A stretch of 64,000 bases of DNA from Holophagales bacterium (GTDB taxonomy: Bacteria; Acidobacteriota; Thermoanaerobaculia; UBA5066). The position numbers and the translations under genes were made by a program. Below, piece by piece: positions 7,204 through 15,881 of this stretch. Location of the stretch: assembly GCA_016716705.1 (NCBI GenBank), contig JADJVF010000012.1:95900-159899 (forward strand), in the 5' to 3' direction. The notes beneath the pieces are model-generated. The model was not told where the DNA came from and ran no database searches. It saw only the letters and a list, made by a program, of their open reading frames with translations. Numbering within the stretch: position 1 is the stretch's first letter; each line of letters begins with the position of its first letter.

Positions 7204-8427
7204 TCAGGGCGTCGCCGGGACTTCCTCGAGGATTTCGGACCGCTCCATCTCCTTCACGATGGCGCTGGCGAGGCGGCGGACGCCTTCGCGGATCCTGCCG
7301 ATCGGCATGTTCGAGTAGTTGAGGCGGAGCGTGTTCTCGTGGCCGCCGTTCGGGTAGAACGCGCCGCCGGGGACGAAGGCGACGTTCTGCCGGACGCATT
7401 CCTCGAGGAGCGTCCGGGCGTTCAGCCTGTCGGGAAGAGTCATCCAGAGGAAGAGGCCGCCCGCGGGGCGAGTCCAGGAGACCCCGGCGGGCATCTCCAC
7501 GTCGAGCGCGGCGAGCATCGCGTCGCGCCGCTCGCGGTAGACGGGGAGGATCCGGGCGATGTCGGCGTCGAGGTCGTTCTCCTCGAGGTAGCGGTTCACC
7601 TGGAGCTGGCCGAGCGTCGAGGTCTGGAGGTCGGCCCCCTGCTTCAGGATGACGAGCTTCTCGTAGGCGGGGTTCTCGGCGGCGATCCAGGCGATGCGCA
7701 GCCCGGGGCAGAAGACCTTCGAGAAGGTGCCGAGCGCGAGGACGCGACCCTTCCGGTCCATGGACTTGAGGGACGGGATCGGGGTCCCTTCGAGGCGCAG
7801 CTCGCCGTAGGGGTTGTCCTCGACGACCCAGACGTCGTGCTTCTCGACGATCTCCATGAACCGGCGGCGGCGCTCGAGCGACCAGGTGCGGCCCGACGGG
7901 TTCTGGAAGTTCGGGATGACGTAGATGGCCTTCGCGGCCGGGTAGGCGCGCAGGGTCTCTTCGAGGGCGGCGGGGTCCATCCCGTCGTCGTCGGTCGGCA
8001 CCTCGACCCAGCGCGGGCGGACGACGTTCCAGGCGGAAATCGCGCCGAGGTAGGTCGGGCTCTCGCAGAGGACGACGTCCCCCTCGTCGAGGAGGAGCTT
8101 CCCGGTGAGGTCGAGGCCCTGCTGCGAGCCCGAAGTGACGAGGATCTGGTCGGGGGTGACGTGGGCGTCCCACGTCGCCTGCATCCTCTCGGCGATCTTC
8201 CGGCGCAGGGGCGCGTGCCCCTCGGTCGTCGAGTACTGGAGGGCCTTCATCCCCTCCTCCTCGAAGACCTTCTGCGTCGCGGCGGCGAGAGTCTTCACGG
8301 GGAAGAGCTCGGGCGCCGGAAGGCCTCCGGCGAAGGAGATCACCTCGGGCCGCTGGGTCACCTTCAGGATCTCGCGGATCTCGGACGCCTTGAGGGCTTC
8401 CATTCGCCTTGCGAAGCGGGTCGTCAT
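7204..8427 (-). CDS. PLP-dependent aminotransferase, LysN/2-aminoadipate type
   Basis: 407 residues from ATG 8427 (M-T-T-R-F-A-R-R-M), preceded by a GGGGGA purine run. Class I aminotransferase fold: V-T-S-G-S-Q-Q-G-L-D, V-I-P-N-F-Q-N-P-S-G, E-D-N-P-Y-G-E-L-R and PLP-lysine in G-T-F-S-K-V-F-C-P-G-L-R. This sequence style is that of LysN-like 2-aminoadipate/branched-chain aminotransferases, whose substrate range is broad. It is homologous along its length to the catalytic half of the adjacent MocR protein (8475-9984), suggesting duplication and shared ligand chemistry. The 47-base gap and shared orientation make co-transcription with the MocR gene likely, and the regulator may control it. Confidence 0.88.
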   Translation of the reverse strand: MTTRFARRMEALKASEIREILKVTQRPEVISFAGGLPAPELFPVKTLAAATQKVFEEEGMKALQYSTTEGHAPLRRKIAERMQATWDAHVTPDQILVTSGSQQGLDLTGKLLLDEGDVVLCESPTYLGAISAWNVVRPRWVEVPTDDDGMDPAALEETLRAYPAAKAIYVIPNFQNPSGRTWSLERRRRFMEIVEKHDVWVVEDNPYGELRLEGTPIPSLKSMDRKGRVLALGTFSKVFCPGLRIAWIAAENPAYEKLVILKQGADLQTSTLGQLQVNRYLEENDLDADIARILPVYRERRDAMLAALDVEMPAGVSWTRPAGGLFLWMTLPDRLNARTLLEECVRQNVAFVPGGAFYPNGGHENTLRLNYSNMPIGRIREGVRRLASAIVKEMERSEILEEVPATP

Positions 8428-8474
8428 CGGGTCCCCCTTTTCGCCGTCGGCCTCACGGCCCCCGGCGTGGTCTG

Positions 8475-9984
8475 TCAGACGATGGGCGGTGTTCCCACCA
8501 CCGTGTGGTTTCCGCGGCGCGGTTCGGCCTGCGTTGCCCGGAGAGCCCGGCCGAGACGCCGGACGCCCTCCCGGAGCTGCTCCTCCGGGGCGAAAGTGAA
8601 GTTGAGGCGGATCGAGTTCACCGGCGGCTCCTCGACGAACGAGGCGCCCCCCGGCAGGTAGGCGACCCGCTCGGCGGCGGCCTGCGCGAGGAGCCGCGCG
8701 GGCGGGACGTCCTCGGGGAGGCGGCACCAGACGTAGAAGCCTCCCTCGGGCCTGTTCCAGGTGAAGCCGGCGGGCGCTTCCTCCTCGAGGGCCGCGAGGA
8801 GGACGTCGCGTCGCCGCCGGTAGGCCGCGCGGGTCGCCCCGAGGTGCTTCGCGAAGAGCCCCCCCGAGAGGAACCCCTCGACGATCCACTGGCCGAGCGT
8901 TCCGGAGTGGAGGTCGACCGTCTGCTTCACGAGCGCGAGCTGCCTCACGAGGGGCCGGGGCGCGGCGATCCATCCGAGCCGGAGCCCGGGGAAGAGGACC
9001 TTCGAGAAGGAGCTCAGGTGGATGACGTGGCCGTACGGGTCGAGCGCCTTGAGGGACGGCAGCGCCTCTCCCTCGTAGCGGAGGTCCGAGTACGGGTCGT
9101 CCTCGAGGATCGGCACCTGGTGGCGCCAGGCCAGCTCGAGGAGGTGGCGCCGCCGCGGCAGGCTCAGGACGCAGCCGGACGGGTTCTGGAACGTGGGCAG
9201 CGTGTAGATGAGGCGGGGCTGCTGGCGCGCCAGGAGCGCCTCGAGGACGTCGGTCCGCATCCCGTCCGCGTCGGTCGGGACGCCGAGCAGGCGGACGCGC
9301 GCGGAGCGGAAGACCTCGAGGGCGCCGAAATAGGACGGCTCCTCGACGACGACGACGTCCCCTGGAGAGAGGAGCGTTCGGGCGACGAGGTCGAGACCCT
9401 GCTGCGAGCCCGACGTGACGAGGACCTCCTCGGGGCTCGAGCGGATGCCTCGCGGGACCATGTGACGGCAGATCGCCTCGCGAAACGCCGTGACGCCCTC
9501 CGTGGGGCTGTGCAGGAGCGCTTCCGGACCCTTGCGGACGAGGATCTCCTCCTGCACGCGGCGCAGGTCGTCCAGCGGGAGGAGCTCGGCCGCGGGCAGG
9601 CCCGCCGCGAGGCTGATGACGTCGTGCCGCTCGGTGAGGGCGAGGACGTCGCGGACGAGCGGGTCGGGCTCGCGGACGCTCCCTTCCCGGGCGAGCTGCC
9701 GCCAGGGGAGCGGTCCGGCCGGTTCGACGTCGCTCTTCCCGGCCCTCTGCGAGACAACCTCGGTGCCGCGGCCGACGTGCGCCTCGAGAAAGCCGTCGGC
9801 TTTCAGCTCGCGGTAGGCGGACAGGACGGTCGTACGGTTGACGCCGAGGGCCGTCGCGAGCTGGCGTTCGGGAGGGGAGGCGGAAACCGTCGGGGAGGCG
9901 GCCGGACAGGATCAGGTCGCGGATTCCGCCCCGGATCTGCATGTAGACGGGGACGGCGCTCTCGCGATCGATCCGGATGTCCAC
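8475..9984 (-). CDS. MocR-family transcriptional regulator (GntR HTH plus aminotransferase domain), one frameshift
   Basis: Best start is GTG 9984 with GGAGG 7 bases upstream; residues begin V-D-I-R-I-D-R-E-S-A-V-P-V-Y-M-Q-I. The winged-helix motif breaks at 9870-9872: removing one C on the coding strand restores L-P-S-E-R-Q-L-A-T-A-L-G-V-N-R-T-T-V, the textbook GntR helix-turn-helix. The rest (about 360 codons from 9557) is an aminotransferase fold with V-T-S-G-S-Q-Q-G-L-D, F-Q-N-P-S-G and PLP-lysine in S-S-F-S-K-V-L-F-P-G. Repaired length is 502 residues, normal for MocR. Such regulators bind PLP or PLP-aldimines and often autoregulate; operator-like repeats lie upstream at 10011-10101. Confidence 0.85.
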
Positions 9985-10010
9985 GCGCGGCCTCCGTTCC
10001 ACCAGTGCGG

Positions 10011-10101
10011 CCAATCCGAAAATTGGACTGGTCCGATGTGAATTATGGGGCCGTGATGACCCTTTTCAAGCTCCAATTGGCCCGGCCACTGGCCATCCAA
10101 T
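10011..10101. promoter_or_regulatory. CCAAT/ATTGG repeat cluster, probable MocR operator
   Basis: CCAAT occurs at 10011-10015, 10073-10077 and 10097-10101, and its complement ATTGG at 10022-10026 and 10076-10080. The first inverted pair lies just downstream of the predicted transcription start of the mocR gene and the second (CCAATTGG) lies just upstream of its -35 box. Repeats flanking a promoter in this way suit autoregulation by a dimeric MocR protein. Confidence 0.5.
10042..10069 (-). promoter_or_regulatory. Sigma-70-type promoter of the mocR gene
   Basis: On the minus strand TTGAAA (10069-10064) is separated by 16 bases from CATAAT (10047-10042); both boxes match 5 of 6 consensus positions. 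This is an AT-rich island in a very GC-rich region. Transcription would start near 10035, about 50 bases before the GTG at 9984. Confidence 0.6.
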
Positions 10102-10172
10102 TTCGTCCTAATGGTCGTTCCGGGTGCCTGGCCTGCCGTTTCCGGACCGTCGTTCCTGGGAGCAGGAGACCG

Positions 10173-11315
10173 TCAGGGCAGCCGGCGGAGCGCGAGGATC
10201 GTGATGTCGTCCGACTGGGACGCCCCGGCCGAGTGCGTGTGGACGGCGTCGATGACGGCATCGACCACGTCCCGGGCTTCGTGGCCCGCTCGCGCTGCGA
10301 GGAGATCGGCGAAGCGTTCCTGTCCGAACGCCTCGCCGGACGCGCTCCAGGCCTCGGGAATCCCGTCGCTGAAGAAGACGAGCATCTCGCCGGGGGCGAG
10401 CGTTCCGACGTCGCTTTCATAGCACTCTCCCCCGCGGAAGCCCGCCACGAGACCCGAGGTCCTGAAGGGCCGAAAGGGCGGTGTCGCGGGAGCGACCAGC
10501 AGCGGGGCCGGGTGGCCTGCGCTGGCGATCTCGACCCGGCCGGATCCGAGAGCGATCCGCGCGCAGACGAGGGTGACGATGAGGTCGCTCGCGTTCTGCT
10601 CGACCAGCTCCTCGTTGACCCGGGCGAGAACCTCGTGCGGCGCCAGGCCCTGGCGCGCCAGGGTCCTGAGGATCGTGACGGTGACGGCCATGAAGAGCGA
10701 GGCCGGAATGCCCTTGCCCGAGACGTCTCCGACGGAGACGAAGACCTCGTCCGGAGCCGTCCGGAGGGCGAGGTAGAGATCGCCGCCGACCTGCTGCGCC
10801 GGTTCGAGGCGCGCGGCTACGTCCAGGCCGGTCTCGTGCGTGACGGGGGAGAGGTCGCGCGGGAGGATCCCCACCTGGATGCTGCGGGCGATGGCGAGCT
10901 CGCGATCCATCGTCTCCCGGACGGCCTCGCTCCAGGCCCTGGCCCTCAGGAGCGAGCGGACCCGCGCCTTGACCTCGAGCAGCTCGAACGGCTTGCCGAG
11001 GTAGTCGTTCGCCCCGAGCTCGAACCCCTTCGCCTTGTTCGCCGCGTCCTCGAGCGCGGAGAGGAACATGACGGGGAGCTCGCAGGTCGCGGGGTCGGCC
11101 CTGAGGCGCCTCAGCACCTCGTAGCCGTCCAGGCCGGGCATCATGATGTCGAGAAGGACGAGGTCGGGCGGCGACTCTGCGATCGACCGGAGCGCGCTCT
11201 CCCCGTCGAACGCGACGCTCACCTGGTACTCGCCCTGCAGCACCTTCGCCAGGAGCTGCACGTTCGCCTTGAGGTCGTCGACGACGAGAACGCGGCGGTC
11301 GGAGAGAGCCTTCAC
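10173..11315 (-). CDS. Response regulator with C-terminal PP2C/SpoIIE-type Ser phosphatase (RsbU/RssB-like)
   Basis: 380 residues, GTG start at 11315 overlapping the upstream peptidase stop (GTGA). Residues 1-125 are a receiver: V-L-V-V-D-D, phospho-acceptor in L-V-L-L-D-I-M-M-P-G-L-D-G, F-L-S-A and lysine in L-G-K-P-F. After a helical linker (about 125-160) comes a PP2C domain with Q-V-G-G-D-L-Y, V-G-D-V-S-G-K-G-I-P-A-S-L and, near the end, S-D-D-I-T-I-L-A. Such proteins dephosphorylate anti-sigma-factor antagonists in partner-switching pathways when the receiver is phosphorylated. No anti-sigma kinase or antagonist lies beside it. A second PP2C protein is at 51331. Coupling to a peptidase gene is unusual. 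Confidence 0.9.
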   Translation of the reverse strand: MKALSDRRVLVVDDLKANVQLLAKVLQGEYQVSVAFDGESALRSIAESPPDLVLLDIMMPGLDGYEVLRRLRADPATCELPVMFLSALEDAANKAKGFELGANDYLGKPFELLEVKARVRSLLRARAWSEAVRETMDRELAIARSIQVGILPRDLSPVTHETGLDVAARLEPAQQVGGDLYLALRTAPDEVFVSVGDVSGKGIPASLFMAVTVTILRTLARQGLAPHEVLARVNEELVEQNASDLIVTLVCARIALGSGRVEIASAGHPAPLLVAPATPPFRPFRTSGLVAGFRGGECYESDVGTLAPGEMLVFFSDGIPEAWSASGEAFGQERFADLLAARAGHEARDVVDAVIDAVHTHSAGASQSDDITILALRRLP

Positions 11316-13258
11316 GGGGCTCCCTTGAGGTGCTCCTGCAGGAACCGGATCGTGTGGCCGAGCATCAGGACCTGATTCTCGCGCTTTCCGGCACCGTGTC
11401 CCTCGTCGGCGTAGATGAGGAGCTCGGTCGGCACGCCGGTCTTCTTCGCCGCCTCGTACATCTGGATCGCCTCGCCGACCGGGACGCGCGGGTCGGTCGC
11501 CCCCTGCTGGATCTGGAGAGGCGCCTTCAGCCTGCCGATGTAGGTCGTCGCGGACAGCTCGAGGAGGATGTCCTTCTCCTTCTCGGGGTCGCCGTACTCG
11601 GAGGCGCGGAGGATGCGTCGATACGGTGCGGTGTTCTGGAGGAACGTGAGGAGGTTCCCGATGCCGACGACGGAAGAGCCGGCGTCGTAGGCGCCCGCGA
11701 ACTTCGTCATGGCGACGAGCGTGGCGTAGCCGCCGTAGCTCCCCCCCGAGACCCCGACCTTCGGGACCTTCCCGTTCGCCGCGAAGGCTTTCCTCGCCCA
11801 GGTCGCCGCGTCCTCGATGTCGGTCCAGACCTTCAGGCGCTTCGCCCCGTTGTCGGCGTCGAGCCAGGTGCGGCCGTAGCCGTCGCTGCCGCGGACGTTC
11901 GGCTCGACGTAGACGAAGCCGGCGTCGACGAACGCCTGAGCGTACGTGGAGAACCCGGGCTGCGCCTGCCCCTCGGGACCGCCGTGGAATTCGACGACGA
12001 CCGGGCAGGGCGCCGGGGTGCAGCTCTTCGGTCGCCGCACGAACGCGGGGATCATCGTGCCGTCCCTCGCCGGGTAGTGCTCGAGCGTCGCGGCCGAGAA
12101 CGTGGCCGTGTCGACCTCGGGCGCGCTCGGGACGACCCAGCGCGTGAGCGATGAGGTCTGCCAGTCGTAGACGTACGAGGTCCGCGGCGCCGTCGCCGTC
12201 TCGACGCCGAAGGTCGTGAAACGGCCGTTGCGCGTCGTGGAGCCGTTGTAGACGTGGTCGACGCCCTCGGGGAGCTTCGGGAGGGCGACCGGCTGGAGGG
12301 TCTTCGCGTCGAGGGCGAAGAGCTTCGTGTAGCCGGCCTCGTTCACCGTGTAGAGGACGCGCGTCTTCGCCTCGTCGACGCTGAAGCCGGAGACGTCCCA
12401 CTTCAGCTCGCCCGTCAGCGGCGTGAGCTTCCCGCCCTCGTATCGGCAGAGGCGACGGAACTCCCCGAGCTTCGGCGTCAGGACGAGAAGCTGCCCCGGC
12501 ATGGCGCCGTAGACGGCGGTGTACTCCTCGGGCTCGTCCTGGCCGAGGATCGGTGTGAGCTTCTTCGTCGCGGGGCTCCACTCCCAGTACTCGGAAGTGA
12601 GCGACCCGGTCATCTTCGCGAGAAGGAGCGTCCCGTCGTCGCGGTGATCGGCCACGAACCAGAGGCCCGGCTCGGTGACGAGCGTCTCCTTCTGCTTCGT
12701 GTCGACGTTCCAGCGGTAGATCGCGTACGAGTCGGGCTTCTGGTCGTTGGCTCCGTAGTAGACCCACCGCCCGTCGGCGCTGACGAACTGGAAGAAGGTC
12801 TGAACGCCCTTGACGTGCTGGACCTGGGTGAGCGGCCCACCTGCGGCGGGCATCACGTAGAGCCCCGGGTTCTCCTCGCCCTTGCGGTCGCGTTGCAGGA
12901 CGAGCGTCTTCCCGTCGGGAAAGACGTCGGCGAGGGTCGTCCGGTCCTCGCCCCCCGTGAGCTGGACGGGAAAGGTGTTCGGGCCGTCGAGCCTCCAGAC
13001 CTGGGCCGTGCCGGTGACGGACCAGCCGAAGAAGAGCCTGCCGCCATCCGGGGCGGGTTGGCCGAGGCCCGGGGCGCGGACGTCCATCAGCGACTGGATG
13101 TGGCGGGCCAGGTCGGGCGGAAGGGGCTTCGGCGCGTACGTCGCGATCACCTCCGCCGGGATGCTCTCGGCCCCGTGGCCCTTGTAGGTCGTCTGCGGGG
13201 CGGCCTGGGTGGGGAACGCGAACGCGGCGAAGAGGACGAGGGCGGCGGCGTGTCTCAT
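11312..13258 (-). CDS. Exported S9-family prolyl oligopeptidase, copy A
   Basis: 648 residues with signal peptide MRHAAALVLFAAFAFPTQAAP. An N-terminal seven-bladed propeller (D-G-R-W-V-Y-Y-G and similar blades) covers about residues 50-380, and an alpha/beta hydrolase domain follows. Catalytic Ser sits in G-V-S-G-G-S-Y-G-G-Y, Asp in G-A-T-D-P-R-V-P-V and His in D-E-G-H-G-A-G-K-R. It likely cleaves oligopeptides in the periplasm or outside the cell. It is a close tandem paralogue of the gene at 13336 and is expressed in the same direction, separated by 77 bases carrying a strong hairpin. Confidence 0.92.
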   Translation of the reverse strand: MRHAAALVLFAAFAFPTQAAPQTTYKGHGAESIPAEVIATYAPKPLPPDLARHIQSLMDVRAPGLGQPAPDGGRLFFGWSVTGTAQVWRLDGPNTFPVQLTGGEDRTTLADVFPDGKTLVLQRDRKGEENPGLYVMPAAGGPLTQVQHVKGVQTFFQFVSADGRWVYYGANDQKPDSYAIYRWNVDTKQKETLVTEPGLWFVADHRDDGTLLLAKMTGSLTSEYWEWSPATKKLTPILGQDEPEEYTAVYGAMPGQLLVLTPKLGEFRRLCRYEGGKLTPLTGELKWDVSGFSVDEAKTRVLYTVNEAGYTKLFALDAKTLQPVALPKLPEGVDHVYNGSTTRNGRFTTFGVETATAPRTSYVYDWQTSSLTRWVVPSAPEVDTATFSAATLEHYPARDGTMIPAFVRRPKSCTPAPCPVVVEFHGGPEGQAQPGFSTYAQAFVDAGFVYVEPNVRGSDGYGRTWLDADNGAKRLKVWTDIEDAATWARKAFAANGKVPKVGVSGGSYGGYATLVAMTKFAGAYDAGSSVVGIGNLLTFLQNTAPYRRILRASEYGDPEKEKDILLELSATTYIGRLKAPLQIQQGATDPRVPVGEAIQMYEAAKKTGVPTELLIYADEGHGAGKRENQVLMLGHTIRFLQEHLKGAP

Positions 13259-13279
13259 GTGGTCTCCTCGAAAGGGAAT

Positions 13280-13311
13280 GGCCCCCGGGGACGTCGAGTC
13301 GACCGGGGGCC
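13280..13311 (-). terminator. Hairpin between the two S9 peptidase genes
   Basis: GGCCCCCGG (13280-13288) and CCGGGGGCC (13303-13311) form a perfect 9-bp stem with a 14-base loop just after the stop of the upstream minus-strand peptidase. No T-run follows, so it may pause, terminate with Rho, or protect the upstream message. Confidence 0.45.
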
Positions 13312-13335
13312 GGCGTGCGGGTCAGGCCTGCCCGG

Positions 13336-15300
13336 TCATTTCGCGGCCGCGGCGTCCTTGCCCTTCAGATACTTGTCGAACCAGAGGATCGTGTGCCCCG
13401 TCTGCAGGACGCGGTTCTCTCGCTTCTGCGCGCCGTGGCCCTCGTCGGGGAAGATGATGAGGCCGGTCGGAACCCCCTTCTTCGTCGTCGCCTCGTACAT
13501 CTGGATCGCCTCGCCCACGGGAACCCGGGGGTCGGACGCGCCCTGGATGAGGAGGAGCGGGGCCTTCAGGTTGTCGATGTAGGTCGTTGCGGAGAGCTTG
13601 ACGAGGGCGTCCTTGTCCTTCTCGAGGTCGCCGTACTCCGAGGCCCGGAGGATGCGGCGGTAGGGCGCCGTGTTCTGGAGGAACGAGACGAGGCTGGAGA
13701 TGCCGACGTTCGAGACGCCCGCGTCGTAGGCGCCCGCGAACTTCGTCATCGCGATGAGCGTCGCGTAGCCGCCGTAGCTGCCCCCCGTGACGCCCACCTT
13801 CGGGGCCTTTCCGTCGGCGGAAAAAGCGGTGCGCGCCCACTTCGCGGCGTCCTCGATATCCGTCAGGACGTCGAGGCGCTTCGCGCCGTTGTCGGCGTCG
13901 AGCCAGGTCCTGCCGTAGCCGTCGCTGCCGCGGACGTTCGGCTCTACGAGGACGTAGCCCTCGTCGAGCCAGAGCTGGGCGTTCGGCGAGAATCCGGGCG
14001 TGGCCTGCCCCTCGGGGCCGCCGTGAAAGAGGACCACGACCGGGCACGGCGCCGGGTCGCAGCGCCTGGGACGGCGGACGAAGACCGGGATCTTCGTCCC
14101 GTCACGGGCCGGGTAGTGTTCGAGCGTGGCGACCGCGAAGGACTTCGTGTCGACCTCGGGGGCGCTCGGGACGACCCACTGCGTCAGCGTCTTCGTCGTC
14201 CAGTCGTAGACCCAGCTCTCCGGAGGCGCGGTCGCGGTGCCGACGGCAAAGGTCGTGAAGCGTCCGTCGGGCGTCGTGGAGCCGAAGAACGTCTGGTCCG
14301 CGGGCGGGAGCTTCGGCAGCTCGAGGGGCTTCCACGTCTTCGCGTCGAGGCCGAAGACCTTCGAGTAGCCCCCCTCGTTCACGGTGTAGAGGGCCTTCGC
14401 CTTCTTCTCGTCGAGGCCCGCGCGCGAGACGTCCCACTTCAGCTCGGGGGTGATCGGGGTCCACTTGCCCCCTTCGAAGATGTAGCCGCGCCGGAACTCG
14501 CCGAGCTCGGGCGTCACGACGACGAGCTGGCCCTCCTTCGGTCCGTACTCGGCGCGGTAGTCCGCGGGCTTGTCGGTGCCGAGGAGCGGCGACTTCACCT
14601 TCTTCGCCGGGTCCCACTCCCAGTACTCGATCGCCTGCGAGCCGGTCGCCTTCGCGAGGAGGAGGCGGCCGTCGGGCTTGTGGTCGGCGACGAACCAGAG
14701 ACCCGGCTCGTCGAAGACCGTCTCCTTCTTCCCCGTCGCGAGCTCGTATCGGTAGATCGCGTACGAGTTCGGCTTCACGTCGTTGGCGCGGAAGTAGAGC
14801 CACTTCCCGTCCTCGCTCACGAACGCGAAGGCCGTCTGGATCTTCGGCAGGTGCTGGACGACCTTCATCGGGCCGCCGTTCGCCGGCATCAGGTAGAGGC
14901 CGGGGTTCTCCTCGCCCTTCCGGTCGCGGGAAAGGACGAGCGTCTTCCCGTCGGGGGTGATGTCGGCCAGCGATGTGCGGTCCTCGCCCCCCGTCATCTG
15001 GATCGGAAAGGTGTTCGGGCCGTCGAGGCGCCAGACCTGCGCGGTGCCGGTGACGGCCCAGCCGAAGAAGAGGCGCTTTCCGTCGGGCGAGAGCTGGCCG
15101 CCGCTCGGAGAACGGACGTCCATCAGATTCTGGATCTTCCGCGACAGCTCCGAAGGGAGGGGGGGCGCGACGAACTTCGCGATCACCTCCGGCGGGACGC
15201 TGTCGGCGCCGTGCCCCTGGTAGGCCGTCTGCTGGGCGGCGGCCGGGCCGGCGAGAAAGACCACGAGGGCGAGGGCGGTCGTGGAGCGGTTCACCATCAA
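13336..15300 (-). CDS. Exported S9-family prolyl oligopeptidase, copy B
   Basis: 654 residues with a signal peptide ending near A-A-A-Q-Q. Same architecture as copy A: N-terminal propeller, then hydrolase with Ser in G-V-T-G-G-S-Y-G-G-Y, Asp in G-A-S-D-P-R-V-P-V and His in D-E-G-H-G-A-Q-K-R. Long identical stretches shared with copy A (for example around E-Y-G-D and V-G-E-A-I-Q-M-Y-E-A) show a tandem duplication. It probably acts in peptide nutrition in the cell envelope. Being upstream, it may be the ancestral or more strongly expressed copy. Confidence 0.92.
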   Translation of the reverse strand: MMVNRSTTALALVVFLAGPAAAQQTAYQGHGADSVPPEVIAKFVAPPLPSELSRKIQNLMDVRSPSGGQLSPDGKRLFFGWAVTGTAQVWRLDGPNTFPIQMTGGEDRTSLADITPDGKTLVLSRDRKGEENPGLYLMPANGGPMKVVQHLPKIQTAFAFVSEDGKWLYFRANDVKPNSYAIYRYELATGKKETVFDEPGLWFVADHKPDGRLLLAKATGSQAIEYWEWDPAKKVKSPLLGTDKPADYRAEYGPKEGQLVVVTPELGEFRRGYIFEGGKWTPITPELKWDVSRAGLDEKKAKALYTVNEGGYSKVFGLDAKTWKPLELPKLPPADQTFFGSTTPDGRFTTFAVGTATAPPESWVYDWTTKTLTQWVVPSAPEVDTKSFAVATLEHYPARDGTKIPVFVRRPRRCDPAPCPVVVLFHGGPEGQATPGFSPNAQLWLDEGYVLVEPNVRGSDGYGRTWLDADNGAKRLDVLTDIEDAAKWARTAFSADGKAPKVGVTGGSYGGYATLIAMTKFAGAYDAGVSNVGISSLVSFLQNTAPYRRILRASEYGDLEKDKDALVKLSATTYIDNLKAPLLLIQGASDPRVPVGEAIQMYEATTKKGVPTGLIIFPDEGHGAQKRENRVLQTGHTILWFDKYLKGKDAAAAK

Positions 15301-15407
15301 TCCTCCAGAAGGTACGGGTCGCCGCGACCGGTTCGGGCGCGAACGACGCTCGGGGTTGCGTCCGTATTACGCGGAAGAGTCCGCGCGGTTTCCGGAAGGA
15401 ACGGCCA

Positions 15408-15881
15408 TCAGGCCTTCGGCTCCCACGTGTCGGGGACCTGGACGAGGACGGCCTCGCCGCGGGCGCAGACGACACCGCGGGACGAAAGGCTCGTCTCGAC
15501 GGTGACCTTCCGCCCTTTCACCTCGACGATCCTCGACCGGAGCTCGACGGGGGAGTCGATCGGGGTCGGCTTGAGGTATTCGACCTTGAGCGTCCCGGTC
15601 AGGAAGCGCGGGTAGGGGCCCGTCGCGGGGTCGCCACCCGCGGCCCGGTGGGCGGCGGCGGCGGCGCTTCCCGTCGAGTGGCAGTCGATGACCGAGGCGA
15701 TGTAGCCGCCGTAGACGAATCCCGGGATCGCGACGTGGTGCGGCCGGGGGACGAGCGTCGCGACGGTCTCCTCGCCGTCCCAGAAGCTCCGGATGTGGAG
15801 GCCGTGCTCGTTCAGCCGGCCGCAGCCGTAGCAGTGGGCCCAGTGTTCGGGGTAGAGGTCCTGGAAGGCGGGCTTCTCCAT
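15408..15881 (-). CDS. PaaI-family (hotdog) thioesterase
   Basis: 157 residues from ATG 15881, which overlaps the stop of the FMN reductase gene (ATGA). Hotdog-fold features are C-Y-G-C-G-R-L-N-E-H-G-L-H-I near residue 20, then P-G-F-V-Y-G-G-Y-I-A-S-V-I-D-C-H-S-T and a T-L-K-V-E-Y-L-K-P-T-P strand. The C-Y-G-C-G segment is common in this PaaI/YbgC-like subgroup. It likely hydrolyses an acyl- or aryl-CoA; the substrate cannot be told from sequence. Longer upstream frames are Arg-rich and rejected. Confidence 0.82.
   Translation of the reverse strand: MEKPAFQDLYPEHWAHCYGCGRLNEHGLHIRSFWDGEETVATLVPRPHHVAIPGFVYGGYIASVIDCHSTGSAAAAAHRAAGGDPATGPYPRFLTGTLKVEYLKPTPIDSPVELRSRIVEVKGRKVTVETSLSSRGVVCARGEAVLVQVPDTWEPKA

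Noticed and set aside
7204..10014. Single 936-codon frame joining the aminotransferase with the MocR start
   Set aside because: It runs through MocR in the wrong frame with Arg-rich sequence; separate starts at 8427 and 9984 and a one-base repair at 9870 give two sensible proteins.
8409..11375. 988-codon plus-strand frame antisense to mocR and the PP2C gene
   Set aside because: Asp/Glu/Arg/Gly-rich antisense shadow typical of high-GC coding DNA; no motif, and the promoter found reads the other way.
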